Below, piece by piece: positions 46,208 through 55,533 of a stretch of 64,000 nucleotides of DNA (positions are counted from its first letter, which is position 1; each line of letters opens with the position of its first letter). The notes under the pieces are model-generated. The model was not told the origin of the DNA and made no database searches. It saw only the letters and a program-made list of their open reading frames with translations. A program made the position numbers and the translations under genes. Source of the stretch: Candidatus Nitrosocosmicus agrestis (GTDB lineage: Archaea; Thermoproteota; Nitrososphaeria; Nitrososphaerales; Nitrososphaeraceae); assembly GCF_008389435.1 (NCBI RefSeq), contig NZ_VUYS01000018.1, positions 1-64,000 on the forward strand. The letters are read 5' to 3'.

Positions 46208-46774
46208 ATGGTTTCAGAAAATTCTTCACCTCCAGGAAAATCACCAACTTGGCTTAGAATGGCTCAAATTGGTCTTGGAATTGTCATCCTGATATTATCA
46301 ATAATAGTGCTTGTCAATCCTATACTAGGCTCTGTTTCAATTATCATATTTTTGGCATTCCTATTACTGTTTGCTGGAATAGAAAAGATTATCAGTGGGA
46401 TTATCTTTGCCGGTCGAACCAGATTTATTAGCATTGGATTAGGTATTTTGGTCGTTATTGTAGCCATGATAGCTTTGGCTTATCCTTTGGGTGCCAGTAT
46501 ATTTGTTGTATTATTGTTAGGAGTGGCCTTATTAATTGATGGTGTATCAAGAATCATTCATAGTATAAAAGATCATACTAGTAGTAGATGGTCCAAGTAT
46601 TTTGGTATTGGAGTTGGTATACTGTCAATAATTCTTGCAGCAGCGGTAATTGCATATCCAGGTATTGGACTGGCACTTGCAGGCATTTTAATAGGAATAG
46701 CACTCCTAATAACTAGTATTCAAATCATTTCAGCAGGAGTAACAGGGGAAAATCAAAGAAGACGGTTAATTTGA
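46208..46774 (+). CDS. DUF308 (HdeD-like) membrane protein
   Basis: A 188-aa protein of six transmembrane helices arranged as three internal pairs, each with the family's G-x-x-x-(I/L)-x-x-(G/A) and Y-P-G/L turn: IGLGIVILILSIIVLVNP, ISIGLGILVVIVAMIALAYP and FGIGVGILSIILAAAVIAYPG. HdeD-type proteins are linked to acid resistance in enterobacteria; the role in archaea is unknown. ATG start with a good Shine-Dalgarno sequence. Confidence 0.88.
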   Translation: MVSENSSPPGKSPTWLRMAQIGLGIVILILSIIVLVNPILGSVSIIIFLAFLLLFAGIEKIISGIIFAGRTRFISIGLGILVVIVAMIALAYPLGASIFVVLLLGVALLIDGVSRIIHSIKDHTSSRWSKYFGIGVGILSIILAAAVIAYPGIGLALAGILIGIALLITSIQIISAGVTGENQRRRLI

Positions 46775-47104
46775 AATTTAACCATTTTCTTGATTAATTT
46801 ATTTTGGATGGATTTTTTAACTTAATTTTCGATTTTTTTGGCAATCTTGCAAAGTTGCAGCCGACTCTCAGAGTTGTGATCAGTCTAATTAGTTACTTAC
46901 ATTGCAAGTAGGAAACTACTTTGCTTTACTTTCAATAATCTTAAATTTAGTTACTAAACTGGTCAACGACGCTTTTTCACCCGTTGGTTGTACTTTGACA
47001 TTTAACTTGAACTCCTCTAAAGAGCCGTATTATAATTCATAGTAACATCTTAATGCAAGCCTATCTGGAAAAAGTCTTTATAATTCATAGGGATGTTACA
47101 AATT
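46775..47104. other. Intergenic, nothing recognised
   Basis: About 330 AT-rich bases before the Lrp-type gene; no gene or RNA seen. Confidence 0.4.
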
Positions 47105-47338
47105 ATGCCTACCGCCTATCTTCTAATATGCTGTGATTTGGATTTTGAGAATGAAGTAGTTACTCAAATGAAAAAATTTCGTGATGTTATTGAAGTGAAT
47201 AGAGTATTTGGCGTGTATGATATAATAGCAACTATAACTTCTGATAACACGGACAAACTTAGAGAATTGATTACTCTCAATATAAATAAAATACCAAAAA
47301 TCCGATCCGTATTAACCATTGTGAAAAATGAAACCTGA
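47105..47338 (+). CDS. Stand-alone Lrp/AsnC ligand-binding (RAM) domain
   Basis: A 77-aa protein with a beta-alpha-beta-beta-alpha-beta ferredoxin-like fold: TAYLLICCDLDFENEVVTQM, then GVYDIIATITSDNTDKLREL and IRSVLTIVKNE. The N-terminal helix-turn-helix of full Lrp regulators is missing, as in the SraA-like stand-alone forms common in archaea, which oligomerise and bind amino acids or join full-length partners. ATG at 47105 matches family starts; ATG 47093 is four codons upstream. Confidence 0.85.
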   Translation: MPTAYLLICCDLDFENEVVTQMKKFRDVIEVNRVFGVYDIIATITSDNTDKLRELITLNINKIPKIRSVLTIVKNET

Positions 47339-48362
47339 AACCCGAGATTAGGAAGTATAATGGATTTCAAATTAATGTAAGTATCGACCCAATTATTAAG
47401 TGGATTACTATTTCTTTCTAAAAAAATCATGATAACATTCAATATAATTACTATTAGTTAGGACATTGATTGACGATACGAGATTATTGTCTACAAAGGT
47501 GTTAAATCGATGTCCCAAAAATGGAATAAATATTATAGAAAAAATAATGCAAAAGTAAAAGTGATATTAATGAATATAAGAAAAAGGGCATCCTTGCTCC
47601 TTATGTATCCATGGGAATGAAGGTTTATAGCAGGAAACTGCTGATTAATCTGGTCTATCACGTTATGTAACTTTACTGTCTAGATACAAGTTGATAAAAA
47701 ATATCTTCTAGCAATATGATATCTCATTCAACTTAAAAATTCAGTAAATAGAAGAAGAGGAATCAAAACTGGAATAATAAAAGGAAAAATCCTCCCAACT
47801 CAATTATAAACAACGAAATAAGGAACGTGAATATGAGGACACAGTCAAAGGATTTTCTTAAGCGATAGCAGAAAATACAATGGTAGGTGGATACCACCAG
47901 ATGGTTCTTCCGATGGCAAAAAAGTCATTTCGAAGGAATGTGTCTGTAGTTAAGAATTAACTAGGGGTAAAAGGGACTAAACAAAATTGTAATTCTGTAG
48001 GCTGTTTAGATGTATATAATGTAATGGACGAATCAATTTAACTGACCAGAATTTAAAAAATAAAGTAAACCTCAGAGAATGTCCATTTAAAATATTTAGT
48101 TTTTAAAATAAAATGCTAAACTATTGATCAAATTATGATTGTTGTCCATATCACAGGATATTCAGATATCTACCTACCATTCTTGTGTAGAATTACCTCT
48201 ATCAATCTCACAGTTGATCAACTTTTTCAGGATATCAAGTTTTCAAATGCCTTTTGAATTAAAATAAACTGTCGTTAAATTACTAGAAATACTTTGATTG
48301 GTCCTATTCATAAGGAAGTCAATCTTAATTTGATTGGCTATACTTTAACGATGGTAATCAGG
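47339..48362. other. Gene-free stretch left of the IS remnant
   Basis: About 1 kb with no convincing coding frame, RNA gene or repeat. It looks like decayed or spacer DNA and begins the transition into the accessory region. Confidence 0.5.
48355..48362. repeat. Left target-site duplication of the IS6-like element
   Basis: TAATCAGG, matching GAATCAGG (49069-49076) at the other end in seven of eight bases. Eight-base duplications are typical of IS6-family insertion. Confidence 0.6.
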
Positions 48363-49068
48363 GGCTCTGTTAACTTAAGCGTTAATCATCTGTGCGTTAT
48401 GATGATCCACAAATGGATTCAACCAGTTTCTTACATGCTTTAGTTTACAACTCTTTTTTCTACAAGGAAAGTAATCATCGAAACTTTCAGTTCTATCCTT
48501 GATATATTGTATCGTTCTTTCAATCCTGCTTTTCTCTATAGGAGAATGAACATGGTGATCGAGTCTGAGAAACTGACAAGCCATCGGGTACCATGTTCTT
48601 TCACCATCAGTAGATACTGGATACATGCTTTCCATAATCTCTTACGACTCCTGACAGAAACCTCTCGGCAACAAACATGTTTCTTTCTTGAGTTATTCCT
48701 TTGGCAAAAAAGTGCTAGAATTTGATGACTTTCTGGCTCAATTGATTGCAATCCAAAGCCATATTAATTCTGGACCAACCTTGATAAGTAATGTTTCATC
48801 AACTATGAATTCATCAATTTTCCTTCTCTTCTTTGAGGATGTGCTTCTGAAATGACCTTTTTGAATCCACTTCCAGATTGCAACATGGCTTCTCTTAACA
48901 TTATGTAAGAATAACAATGCTTTGGCAACACATCTAGTCGACAAACCAAGAAAGTACAAATACAATGCACGGTCGATATCTAATGAAGATGTTCTTTGTT
49001 TCTTTTGATAACCATATGGAAATAGGGACAACATCTTCAAGCTATAAGAATTCCTTAAATGAAGAGCC
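48363..49068 (-). mobile_element. Decayed IS6/IS240-like insertion sequence
   Basis: A 706-bp element. The left end reads GGCTCTGTTAACTTAAG and the right end, read inward, GGCTCTTCATTTAAGG: an imperfect terminal inverted repeat whose GGxxCTGTT style is that of IS6 elements. It is flanked by 8-bp repeats with one mismatch. It encodes one transposase on the minus strand, now broken (next entry). Length and single-gene content fit the family. The mismatched duplication and frameshifts show an old, immobile copy. Confidence 0.8.
48375..49040 (-). pseudogene. Frameshifted IS6/IS240-type DDE transposase
   Basis: Three pieces in different frames make one transposase. The N-terminal part (49040-48741) has a helix-turn-helix region SLDIDRALYLYFLGLSTRCVA and the first catalytic Asp in IDEFIVDET, ending WLWIAIN. 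A 1-nt shift at about 48740 leads to EPESHQILALFCQR. A second shift near 48625 leads to YPVSTDGERTWYP (second Asp) and SRIERTIQYIKDRTESF (catalytic Glu). All three catalytic residues can be placed, but no single frame connects them, so the protein cannot be made intact. Confidence 0.85.
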
Positions 49069-49076
49069 GAATCAGG
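49069..49076. repeat. Right target-site duplication of the IS6-like element
   Basis: GAATCAGG, the partner of TAATCAGG at 48355-48362. Confidence 0.6.
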
Positions 49077-49956
49077 TATAAAAACACTTAAATACCATGA
49101 TTACAAATATATAAACATACTGTAATCTGCAGCTAGCATATAGTGAAAACGTGGATATGAATGTGAATATTTGTTTTATTTGTTATGAAAAAGAAAACAA
49201 AAAAGTTGTGTCACTTGCGACACATTTATTTAAGTAATTTCCCTTAATATATCTATACTAACTCAGCTTTATAAATGGTTTAAACAAAGATGACCGTAAA
49301 TTAGCTTGTTGGATTGGTTAATAGCTGGAATCACGTTGCTGCCTTGCGGACTGATGGATTAAATAACTAGTTAACAGACTATACTAGTTCTGACCGACAC
49401 TTTTGTAGATTAATATACAGTTTCTTCTCTACCAATTGAGGAAAAATAATTACCTAATCCTCCCTTACATAGCCTTGATATATTGGATCTTACATCAAAG
49501 AGACTTTCCCCAAAGGATTAGTGATATTAGTAAGTCAGGACAATTTTAGGAATTAGAGTATGTACAAAAGTAGCAAGCCTGCGTATTTTATTGAGAAAGA
49601 TTGTATCCTAGTTACTATTCTTTGTATAGAGATAAAAAAAGTAGTAGTTCCTATGTGTTCTTTTTTTTTTACTATTCATTTGTCATTAATTTCAACATAT
49701 ACTGGGAAAGTATAGAGATAGAGAATTAGTCCTTAATCAATATGTTTATTGTATGTCTATGAGATACTGAAGACTTATACAACTCTAATATGACCTTTTG
49801 TCAGATCCTAAATGTTAGTCAAAGATTTATTTCCTGTTAATTTAATGACATTTCGCTTCATGCATTTGTTTACCCTAGTGAACAAATATAAGCAAAGAAT
49901 TATTGTTCCTTATATTTTGTTCGTACATTACTCTTAAAAATGTCGTAAAAAACATG

Positions 49957-49985
49957 AGCGCGGGGAGTGGGATTCGAATCCATTA
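49957..49985 (-). other. Partial tRNA 3' end, possible attachment site
   Basis: On the minus strand the bases read TTCGAAT (T-loop), CCCAC (3' T-stem), TCCCCGC (3' acceptor strand) and G (discriminator), a contiguous 20-nt match to the expected end of a tRNA gene. The 5' T-stem strand is ATGGA instead of GTGGG, pairing at only three of five positions, and no matching 5' acceptor GCGGGGA exists within several hundred bases. It is therefore a fragment and not a functional tRNA. Such fragments are left where an element integrates into a tRNA gene. Confidence 0.5.
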
Positions 49986-50496
49986 GGTTATCTTGGGGGT
50001 TGTAATATTTATGCTATATATTTTTCTCGAAGAAGCCGAACTCAGGTAATACTATAGGGATAAAAAAAATATTAACCGGTAGTCACGAGTTGGATTCTAA
50101 CTCGGTTTCTTGCACTCACGGCCTTATACTTTCCTTTATAAAGCAGACTACTGCTTCAATTTCCAATGCCGGTGCAGGTCTTAATCCCATATTAAAAACT
50201 GGAAATCAATTTCTTATTCTTTGAAAAATAAATTTGTCAGAATTCCGAAAGTATCCACAACTTTAGGATCTTTTCTAGGAATTTACAATAACAGTCATAG
50301 AAGTATGACAAATATTATCAATGTTAGTATAAATGTCACTGTTGCCAGCAATACCAATTTTTCTCTATTAGTTTGATATTTTTGCAATTTATTCGCATCT
50401 TAATAGGATTGTCACGGTGGCGCCGATTATACCTAAAGCACTTAACAACCTAACAATTGTAACAATTTTTCATTGAATTTATTGTGGCCCGAAAAT

Positions 50497-50506
50497 GAAT
50501 ATAAAG
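50497..50506 (+). promoter_or_regulatory. TATA box of the cassette's first gene
   Basis: GAATATAAAG centred about 27 nt before ATG 50529, so transcription is predicted to begin at the start codon (leaderless mRNA). Confidence 0.5.
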
Positions 50507-50509
50507 CAC

Positions 50510-50528
50510 TTAAATCAGACTGATTTAA
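50510..50528 (+). promoter_or_regulatory. Perfect 19-bp palindrome, likely operator
   Basis: TTAAATCAGACTGATTTAA: two 9-bp arms around a single A, lying exactly between the TATA box and the ATG at 50529. A dimeric regulator bound here would block transcription initiation. I do not see the same sequence at the other promoters of the cassette. Confidence 0.6.
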
Positions 50529-51368
50529 ATGATTAAACTTGATTATTCTTCAAAGAATCGCGGTTATCATATTAATAGTGCGTATCTAAAAAATAGTAAG
50601 ATGTTTTTTGAATGTATGATGGTTCAGATCATTCCACCCAAGAACGGACGGATAGTTTTTGAATGTGAAAATTACTATTTTTATCATGATGACTTCGTTA
50701 AAATTTATGATGCTAATGGCATAGAATACTTTCCAATGGAAGTTTCCGATGAATTTTCAATAACCGAACTGATTGTCAAGCGGATAGGAGGATTAATGGC
50801 TTCTCGAACAGTCGACTCTGATACCACTAACAGGAGCATTGCTGCTAAGAAATGGGGAATTGATATAGGTGTTTCTGGAAATCGAAAAAAAGAATCAACA
50901 AGAGAATTGCCGCGAGATGTAGAATCGATAATAGAGGAGTCTCTAGCAAATAAAGAACGACTAGCAATTTTATTTAACAATATTGATAAATATGATGTAA
51001 ATTACTTAAATGACTTATCAAAAAAACTATTGATAATCTCAAGGAAACCTGAATGGAAAATAATTATATTATTGGCATTTGGGGAAGACGCTTTTCAAAA
51101 AAATTTTGACAAAATAGGAAATCTCGGTGATAGTGTGTATAATCCAAAAACCGAAACTGTTAAGTTAATTCCTCAACTCTATGCGGGCCTAAACAATGAA
51201 GAGAGAGATCTCTTTGCTACTTATGAGAGTTTTGAATTATTTATTGCTCTGTCCAGGGGGAGTGAAAATGATTTACGCTATTTGTATTCACAGGTAATTA
51301 ATTTAAGACTTATTAAAATTGATGTAGCCGAAATCAATATTTTATCAACACTTATTCAAAATAGGTGA
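50529..51368 (+). CDS. Unrecognised protein, first gene of the accessory cassette (P1)
   Basis: A 279-aa protein of no family I know. Residues 1-85 are beta-rich (FECMMVQIIPPKNGRIVFECENYYFYHDD), residues 85-135 a polar linker with many Ser/Thr/Arg, and residues 135-279 are helical (DVESIIEESLANKERLAIL, WKIIILLAFGEDAFQKNFD, LFATYESFELFIALSRG). No signal peptide, membrane helix or catalytic motif is visible. It precedes P2 by 88 nt on the same strand and sits behind the 19-bp palindrome. ATG start. Confidence 0.75.
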   Translation: MIKLDYSSKNRGYHINSAYLKNSKMFFECMMVQIIPPKNGRIVFECENYYFYHDDFVKIYDANGIEYFPMEVSDEFSITELIVKRIGGLMASRTVDSDTTNRSIAAKKWGIDIGVSGNRKKESTRELPRDVESIIEESLANKERLAILFNNIDKYDVNYLNDLSKKLLIISRKPEWKIIILLAFGEDAFQKNFDKIGNLGDSVYNPKTETVKLIPQLYAGLNNEERDLFATYESFELFIALSRGSENDLRYLYSQVINLRLIKIDVAEINILSTLIQNR

Positions 51369-51456
51369 AACACAAACATGTTTTGCCTATTCTATTCTTG
51401 GTCAGGATTCAAAATACTTATAAGTAAATGACTTAGTGAGAATATTTATTAATTAA

Positions 51457-52896
51457 TTGCCGAATTTTGGATCTGGTAAAAGTTTAGTAACATTGACGAA
51501 TAAAATTACTTCGATTCTGAGTGATTATGAATTAACTTTAAAAGATGATTCTTTTGGCAATTCCGATCGGAAAATCTTGGATGAAATCAAATTTGTATAT
51601 AATATAGACGGAACAGATACGTTGCAGTCCATTAAACGAATTTTTGAATTATTGTCATTGGATAATGCGGTTCAATTGATTGAACTCATTTATTATTCAA
51701 AGAACGGCGTCAGTGTGTCAAATTATAATTATTTAGGAAAAGAAGTTAATTTCGAATCCCTTGTAAAAGAATTAGAGAAAGAAAATATTATAAAAATAGA
51801 AAATAAGTTTTTGGTAGGAGGCAATTTCATAGAAGAAGTTATGGTTTGTATAAATATGTTAAAAAAATTCCTCCCACTGTGGGAAAGTCAAAAAAATCTC
51901 GCTTCCGAGATGGATTTAGAAGTGATAAGATTAGGAAACAAACCGATCTTTAAGGATGAAATATATCAAATTAGGCCATACATGCAGGAAGTTAATATTA
52001 ATCATTTTATCCAATCAATGGTAGACTTTCGCTCTAGGTTTGACGTGCTCAATGTGGCTATTAAGAATATTACTATTAATTATAATGACAAGAGCATTGA
52101 ACTAGACTTTTCAATACATGTGAGTGAGTCCTTGAAAAAAACCCGGAATTCTGTTGAAATTGCTCTTCCTGAAAACTTTATTGTTACAAAATTGAGAGAT
52201 CAGGAATTTAAACTAATCCCTGGCATTATGTTACTAGATAATAGTAAATATAGTATAAATCTGAATAAATTGAATAGTAATGAAAATTATATCATAAGTG
52301 TTAAAGGTAATATTAGTTCTAAGTTAATAACTGATCTGGTAAAGATCAAACTTTATGGGGCGAATGATAATTCTGAAAAATATAATACTTATTGGTTGAA
52401 TGCTATAATTCAGAATATAGATTTATTGGAGAAGTATTGTAAAGTTCTTCAAATTGAAGACATTAACATCGGCGTAGATATTTCGATAGTAAAGTTGATT
52501 TCTAGCGAATTGCCGCCAGAACTAACTGATATTAGTAAAAAAACAATCGAATTTCTAAACGCCGGTTATACAACTGATCGAGATAAATTATTTCATGCTT
52601 GGAGAGATTTACATAAAGCCCATAGGAATTTCAGAATGGATTATGCAAACATCTTAAAAGTCATTAATAGCATATCGGATGCGAGCGAGTTTGCAAGATA
52701 CTTATCTATTAAACCTCCATTTCACGTTGCAGGTGTAAGACGTGTAGATAAATATGCTGGATATATTCCTCAAAAAATTGAAGTTGATATCCTTACCGAT
52801 CTTAGTCTGACTCAACCTGTTGCAAATGGCGAGTTAATTTTCAAAAAAGAAGACTATATTAATCATATTAAAAAACAACTCACTCTATTGAAATGA
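51457..52896 (+). CDS. Unrecognised protein P2, paralogous over its C-terminal 300 residues to P3
   Basis: A 479-aa protein with three parts. Residues 1-130 are helical and resemble a winged-helix-like unit (VNFESLVKELEKENIIKIENKFLVGGN). Residues 180-320 are beta-rich. Residues 330-479 are a conserved helical/strand module containing EDINIGVDISI, AWRDLHKAHRN, SIKPPFHVAGVRR, KYAGYIPQK and LTDLSLTQP. Over about 146 residues of that module I count about 80 identities with P3 at 53298-54224. No catalytic motif recognised. Start is TTG. Confidence 0.75.
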   Translation: MPNFGSGKSLVTLTNKITSILSDYELTLKDDSFGNSDRKILDEIKFVYNIDGTDTLQSIKRIFELLSLDNAVQLIELIYYSKNGVSVSNYNYLGKEVNFESLVKELEKENIIKIENKFLVGGNFIEEVMVCINMLKKFLPLWESQKNLASEMDLEVIRLGNKPIFKDEIYQIRPYMQEVNINHFIQSMVDFRSRFDVLNVAIKNITINYNDKSIELDFSIHVSESLKKTRNSVEIALPENFIVTKLRDQEFKLIPGIMLLDNSKYSINLNKLNSNENYIISVKGNISSKLITDLVKIKLYGANDNSEKYNTYWLNAIIQNIDLLEKYCKVLQIEDINIGVDISIVKLISSELPPELTDISKKTIEFLNAGYTTDRDKLFHAWRDLHKAHRNFRMDYANILKVINSISDASEFARYLSIKPPFHVAGVRRVDKYAGYIPQKIEVDILTDLSLTQPVANGELIFKKEDYINHIKKQLTLLK

Positions 52897-53297
52897 AATA
52901 TCTAAAATTTGATCGAGAAATGCTAATAAAATTACTACATAAGAGTTAAAAAAATGGCATAAGAACCACCAGACTTACTATTAAAAAAGGGAGTAACTTA
53001 TTTTATTTACCCGAATGAGCCTTATACAATATACGAGTGGATAAAAATCGGATTATGAAGGCTAAGAGAATTCATAACCTAACAAAGGTGTGAATACTGC
53101 GACGATTTTCTTCAGAAGGAACGACTATATCAGAATCATTGCCTAGACCTTTTTGTCACTAATTGGTGTTAACGAATTTTATTCTTTCTATCTCAAATAA
53201 TATGATTTGTTATCGAGTGCTATTACATGTATCTCAAAGGTTTGTTGTCTAGAGTTTTGTTCAATAGATTATTTATGGATATATCAAGGGATGAATT
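52897..53297. other. Intergenic between the two convergent halves of the cassette
   Basis: About 400 AT-rich bases between the stops of P2 and P3; nothing recognised. Confidence 0.45.
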
Positions 53298-54224
53298 TTA
53301 TTTCTTTAGTTTTTTCAATCCCAATTCGTTTTCAACGTATTTGCTATAATCCGCCTTCTTGAATAATAATACTCCGTCTGCTTTTGGCTCTGTCAGACTT
53401 AACCTTGTAATCACTTCTACAGACATTTTTTGAGGAATATATCCAGCATATTGATCAATCCTTCTTATCGGTCCTAAGTAAAAAGGAGGCTTAGTAGACA
53501 AATATCGATCAAAATCACGTGCGTCAGAAATCTTGTTGAGCACTCGAATAATATGAGAATAATCAATTTTAGAATTCTTACTAACTTTGTATAGGTCTCT
53601 CCAGGCTGCGTATAACCTATTACGATCATTTCCCTGTCCTGCTTTTACAAATTCAACAGTTTTCATACTTACATCTGACAACTCAGATGGCAATGAGGTT
53701 GCAATGGCTTTCATTATAGATATGTCTACCCCTATGTTAACATCTTCAATTTCTAGGCTGCTCCAAAGTGACTGAAAGGAATGGACGTTTTTTATAACGG
53801 CCCTAAGCCAATATTTGTCATATTTTTCAGAAGAATCACGATTGGCAGATCTTTGGATCCATACTAAATCATCCAAAAATGATGGATCTATTTTCCCTTC
53901 CAAAGTGATATAGTATTTTTCATCGCCCGGTAAATTTTTTGTATTTAATTTCCATCTGTCTTTATCTAGATACCATGCTCCAGTGATAATAGAAAAACTC
54001 TGACTATGCATTCTCTTAATTACAAAGTCTTTGTTGTATGGAATTACCACTGAGTGAAATTGGTTTTTTATTGATGACGGGACGTGCACAAGAAATTGCA
54101 TCTCTGCTGTTCCTTTTTCGTAGTTGATGGAAAAATTTTTGTATTCTCCCTTGTAGGGTTTGAAATATTCAAACCCTTTCTTTATCCAGTCAGCAACCCT
54201 GGCGACGTCGATACTAATTACCAT
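53298..54224 (-). CDS. Unrecognised protein P3, paralogue of the P2 C-terminal region
   Basis: A 308-aa protein lacking the N-terminal 170 residues of P2. Residues 1-150 match the beta-rich middle of P2 loosely (AEMQFLVHVPSSIKNQ against IELDFSIHVSESLKKT); residues 160-305 match closely, sharing GVDISI, AWRDLYK, KPPF, DQYAGYIPQK and TRLSLTEPKADG. The shared block suggests a common binding partner. It starts 3 nt after the stop of P4, so P4-P3 form an operon on the minus strand. ATG start. Confidence 0.75.
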   Translation of the reverse strand: MVISIDVARVADWIKKGFEYFKPYKGEYKNFSINYEKGTAEMQFLVHVPSSIKNQFHSVVIPYNKDFVIKRMHSQSFSIITGAWYLDKDRWKLNTKNLPGDEKYYITLEGKIDPSFLDDLVWIQRSANRDSSEKYDKYWLRAVIKNVHSFQSLWSSLEIEDVNIGVDISIMKAIATSLPSELSDVSMKTVEFVKAGQGNDRNRLYAAWRDLYKVSKNSKIDYSHIIRVLNKISDARDFDRYLSTKPPFYLGPIRRIDQYAGYIPQKMSVEVITRLSLTEPKADGVLLFKKADYSKYVENELGLKKLKK

Positions 54225-54227
54225 TCT

Positions 54228-55277
54228 CTATTTTACCGGTTGCTCCAAGGTCAAATCTTCTACATCTAAAAGTGAGTAGTCCTCTATGTTATTGAAGGCT
54301 AAATCGGTGATAAACTCTAGATTTTTAGTTCTTCTCTTATCCGTTACTCTTATTTCTCTTTTCAATGGACCATATTCATTTCCTATGCTATCAACGTAAG
54401 ATAATTTCAAATGCAATTTTTCGGATTCAGATATCATCTTTCCACGAAACCTAACAGGCATACTTAAGCGAATGTTTTCGCTCGGATTGACAATTTTCAT
54501 TTCCGCAATTATAAAGGCGCCGATGGTGTTGGAGGAATTTTTCAAGAGCATGAAATATTTATTAATTTTCTTTTGATCCTTAAAGAATTCCTTTATCTCG
54601 TTGATATGCTCCTCTGAAAAATCGGCATATCCAATATATTCTTCGAAGGAAGTAGAATTTTCTAATTTATTGAGAAGTAACTCAATTTCTATCTTGTCCA
54701 GTTCTTGTTCTTGATCCTCCTCATTAGGATTTTCTGATAATGTATCCAACAATAATTTACGTATCACTTCACGGACAGTAGAATGGTTCTCTGAAATTGA
54801 TTTGTCGCCTAATGTGGCTTCTATTTTTAATGTAATTTCTCCCAAACCGAACAATTTTAGGCATAACGATAACGGTTTCATGGGATCCTGGATCTCGATT
54901 TCGTCTGGACATTGATCTATTTCAAGGAGTGGTCTGAATGTTCTTGTTTCAACATCCTTCCTGTCAATCTCAATGCCGTTAAGATAAGCAACAATTGTCA
55001 CATTGTTTAATTCATAAATGGAAAAAGGAATGCGTTTAGTTTTTAGTATCATACCAAAATATGTGTAATCAATGAATTCAGAGTCAAAAATTTCGGTAAT
55101 TTCAGCAACATTCTTCGAGATGTAATTATACGAAGACACGTTCAAAAAGCCTTTAAATTCCAACCCTTCAGAAAGTGTAATTACTATTTTATCATATCTT
55201 CTTTTTTCAATTTCTACCGTGATCGGTATATCCTCCTTTGGAAGAGTCCAGCGAACGGTATCAGCCTTCACAATCAC
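54228..55277 (-). CDS. Unrecognised beta-sandwich-rich protein P4
   Basis: A 349-aa protein. Residues 1-165 and 245-335 are dominated by alternating strands (IPITVEIEKRRYDKIVITLSEGL, NVTIVAYLNGIEIDRKDVETR, LSMPVRFRGKMISESEKLHLKLSYVD), like two beta-sandwich or arrestin-type domains. They flank a helical, very acidic middle (SENPNEEDQEQELDKIEIE). No catalytic motif, signal peptide or membrane helix. GTG start. Transcribed away from P5 and followed immediately by P3. No family recognised. Confidence 0.72.
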   Translation of the reverse strand: MIVKADTVRWTLPKEDIPITVEIEKRRYDKIVITLSEGLEFKGFLNVSSYNYISKNVAEITEIFDSEFIDYTYFGMILKTKRIPFSIYELNNVTIVAYLNGIEIDRKDVETRTFRPLLEIDQCPDEIEIQDPMKPLSLCLKLFGLGEITLKIEATLGDKSISENHSTVREVIRKLLLDTLSENPNEEDQEQELDKIEIELLLNKLENSTSFEEYIGYADFSEEHINEIKEFFKDQKKINKYFMLLKNSSNTIGAFIIAEMKIVNPSENIRLSMPVRFRGKMISESEKLHLKLSYVDSIGNEYGPLKREIRVTDKRRTKNLEFITDLAFNNIEDYSLLDVEDLTLEQPVK

Positions 55278-55533
55278 TATTAATTGAAAAAGTCATATAA
55301 ACGTTGGAAATTTTATGGTTTTAGTGTAATTTTAAATTTTAATATGTATATTTTATAATCGTCATGAAAAAAACGAGAGTAATCGTTCAAATAATACACA
55401 CGACTTTGACCTACGATAGACTCCAACAATTCTATTATGGTCATTAAATTGGTATAATTATTTAAACAAAATTAGGTTGATATAATCTCATAAGAGACAA
55501 ATACAACACACGTTATAGTTAGCCAACTAGCAT

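Larger units (their letters stand above)
49077..50509. other. Gene-free stretch containing a tRNA 3'-end fragment
   Basis: About 1.4 kb with no credible protein gene. It contains the tRNA-like fragment (49957-49985) and a hairpin CGAGTT-GGATTCT-AACTCG (50086-50104, 6-bp stem, 7-nt loop). T-runs near 49660 are the only other feature. Confidence 0.5.

Noticed and set aside
50086-50104. T-arm-like hairpin CGAGTT-GGATTCT-AACTCG
   Set aside because: The 7-nt loop lacks the TTCRANY pattern on either strand, so it is not a tRNA arm; left as an unexplained hairpin.
49957-50180. A complete, intron-containing tRNA on the minus strand
   Set aside because: No 5' acceptor strand GCGGGGA, no D-arm or anticodon arm could be placed, and the 5' T-stem is mismatched. 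Only the 3' fragment is supported.
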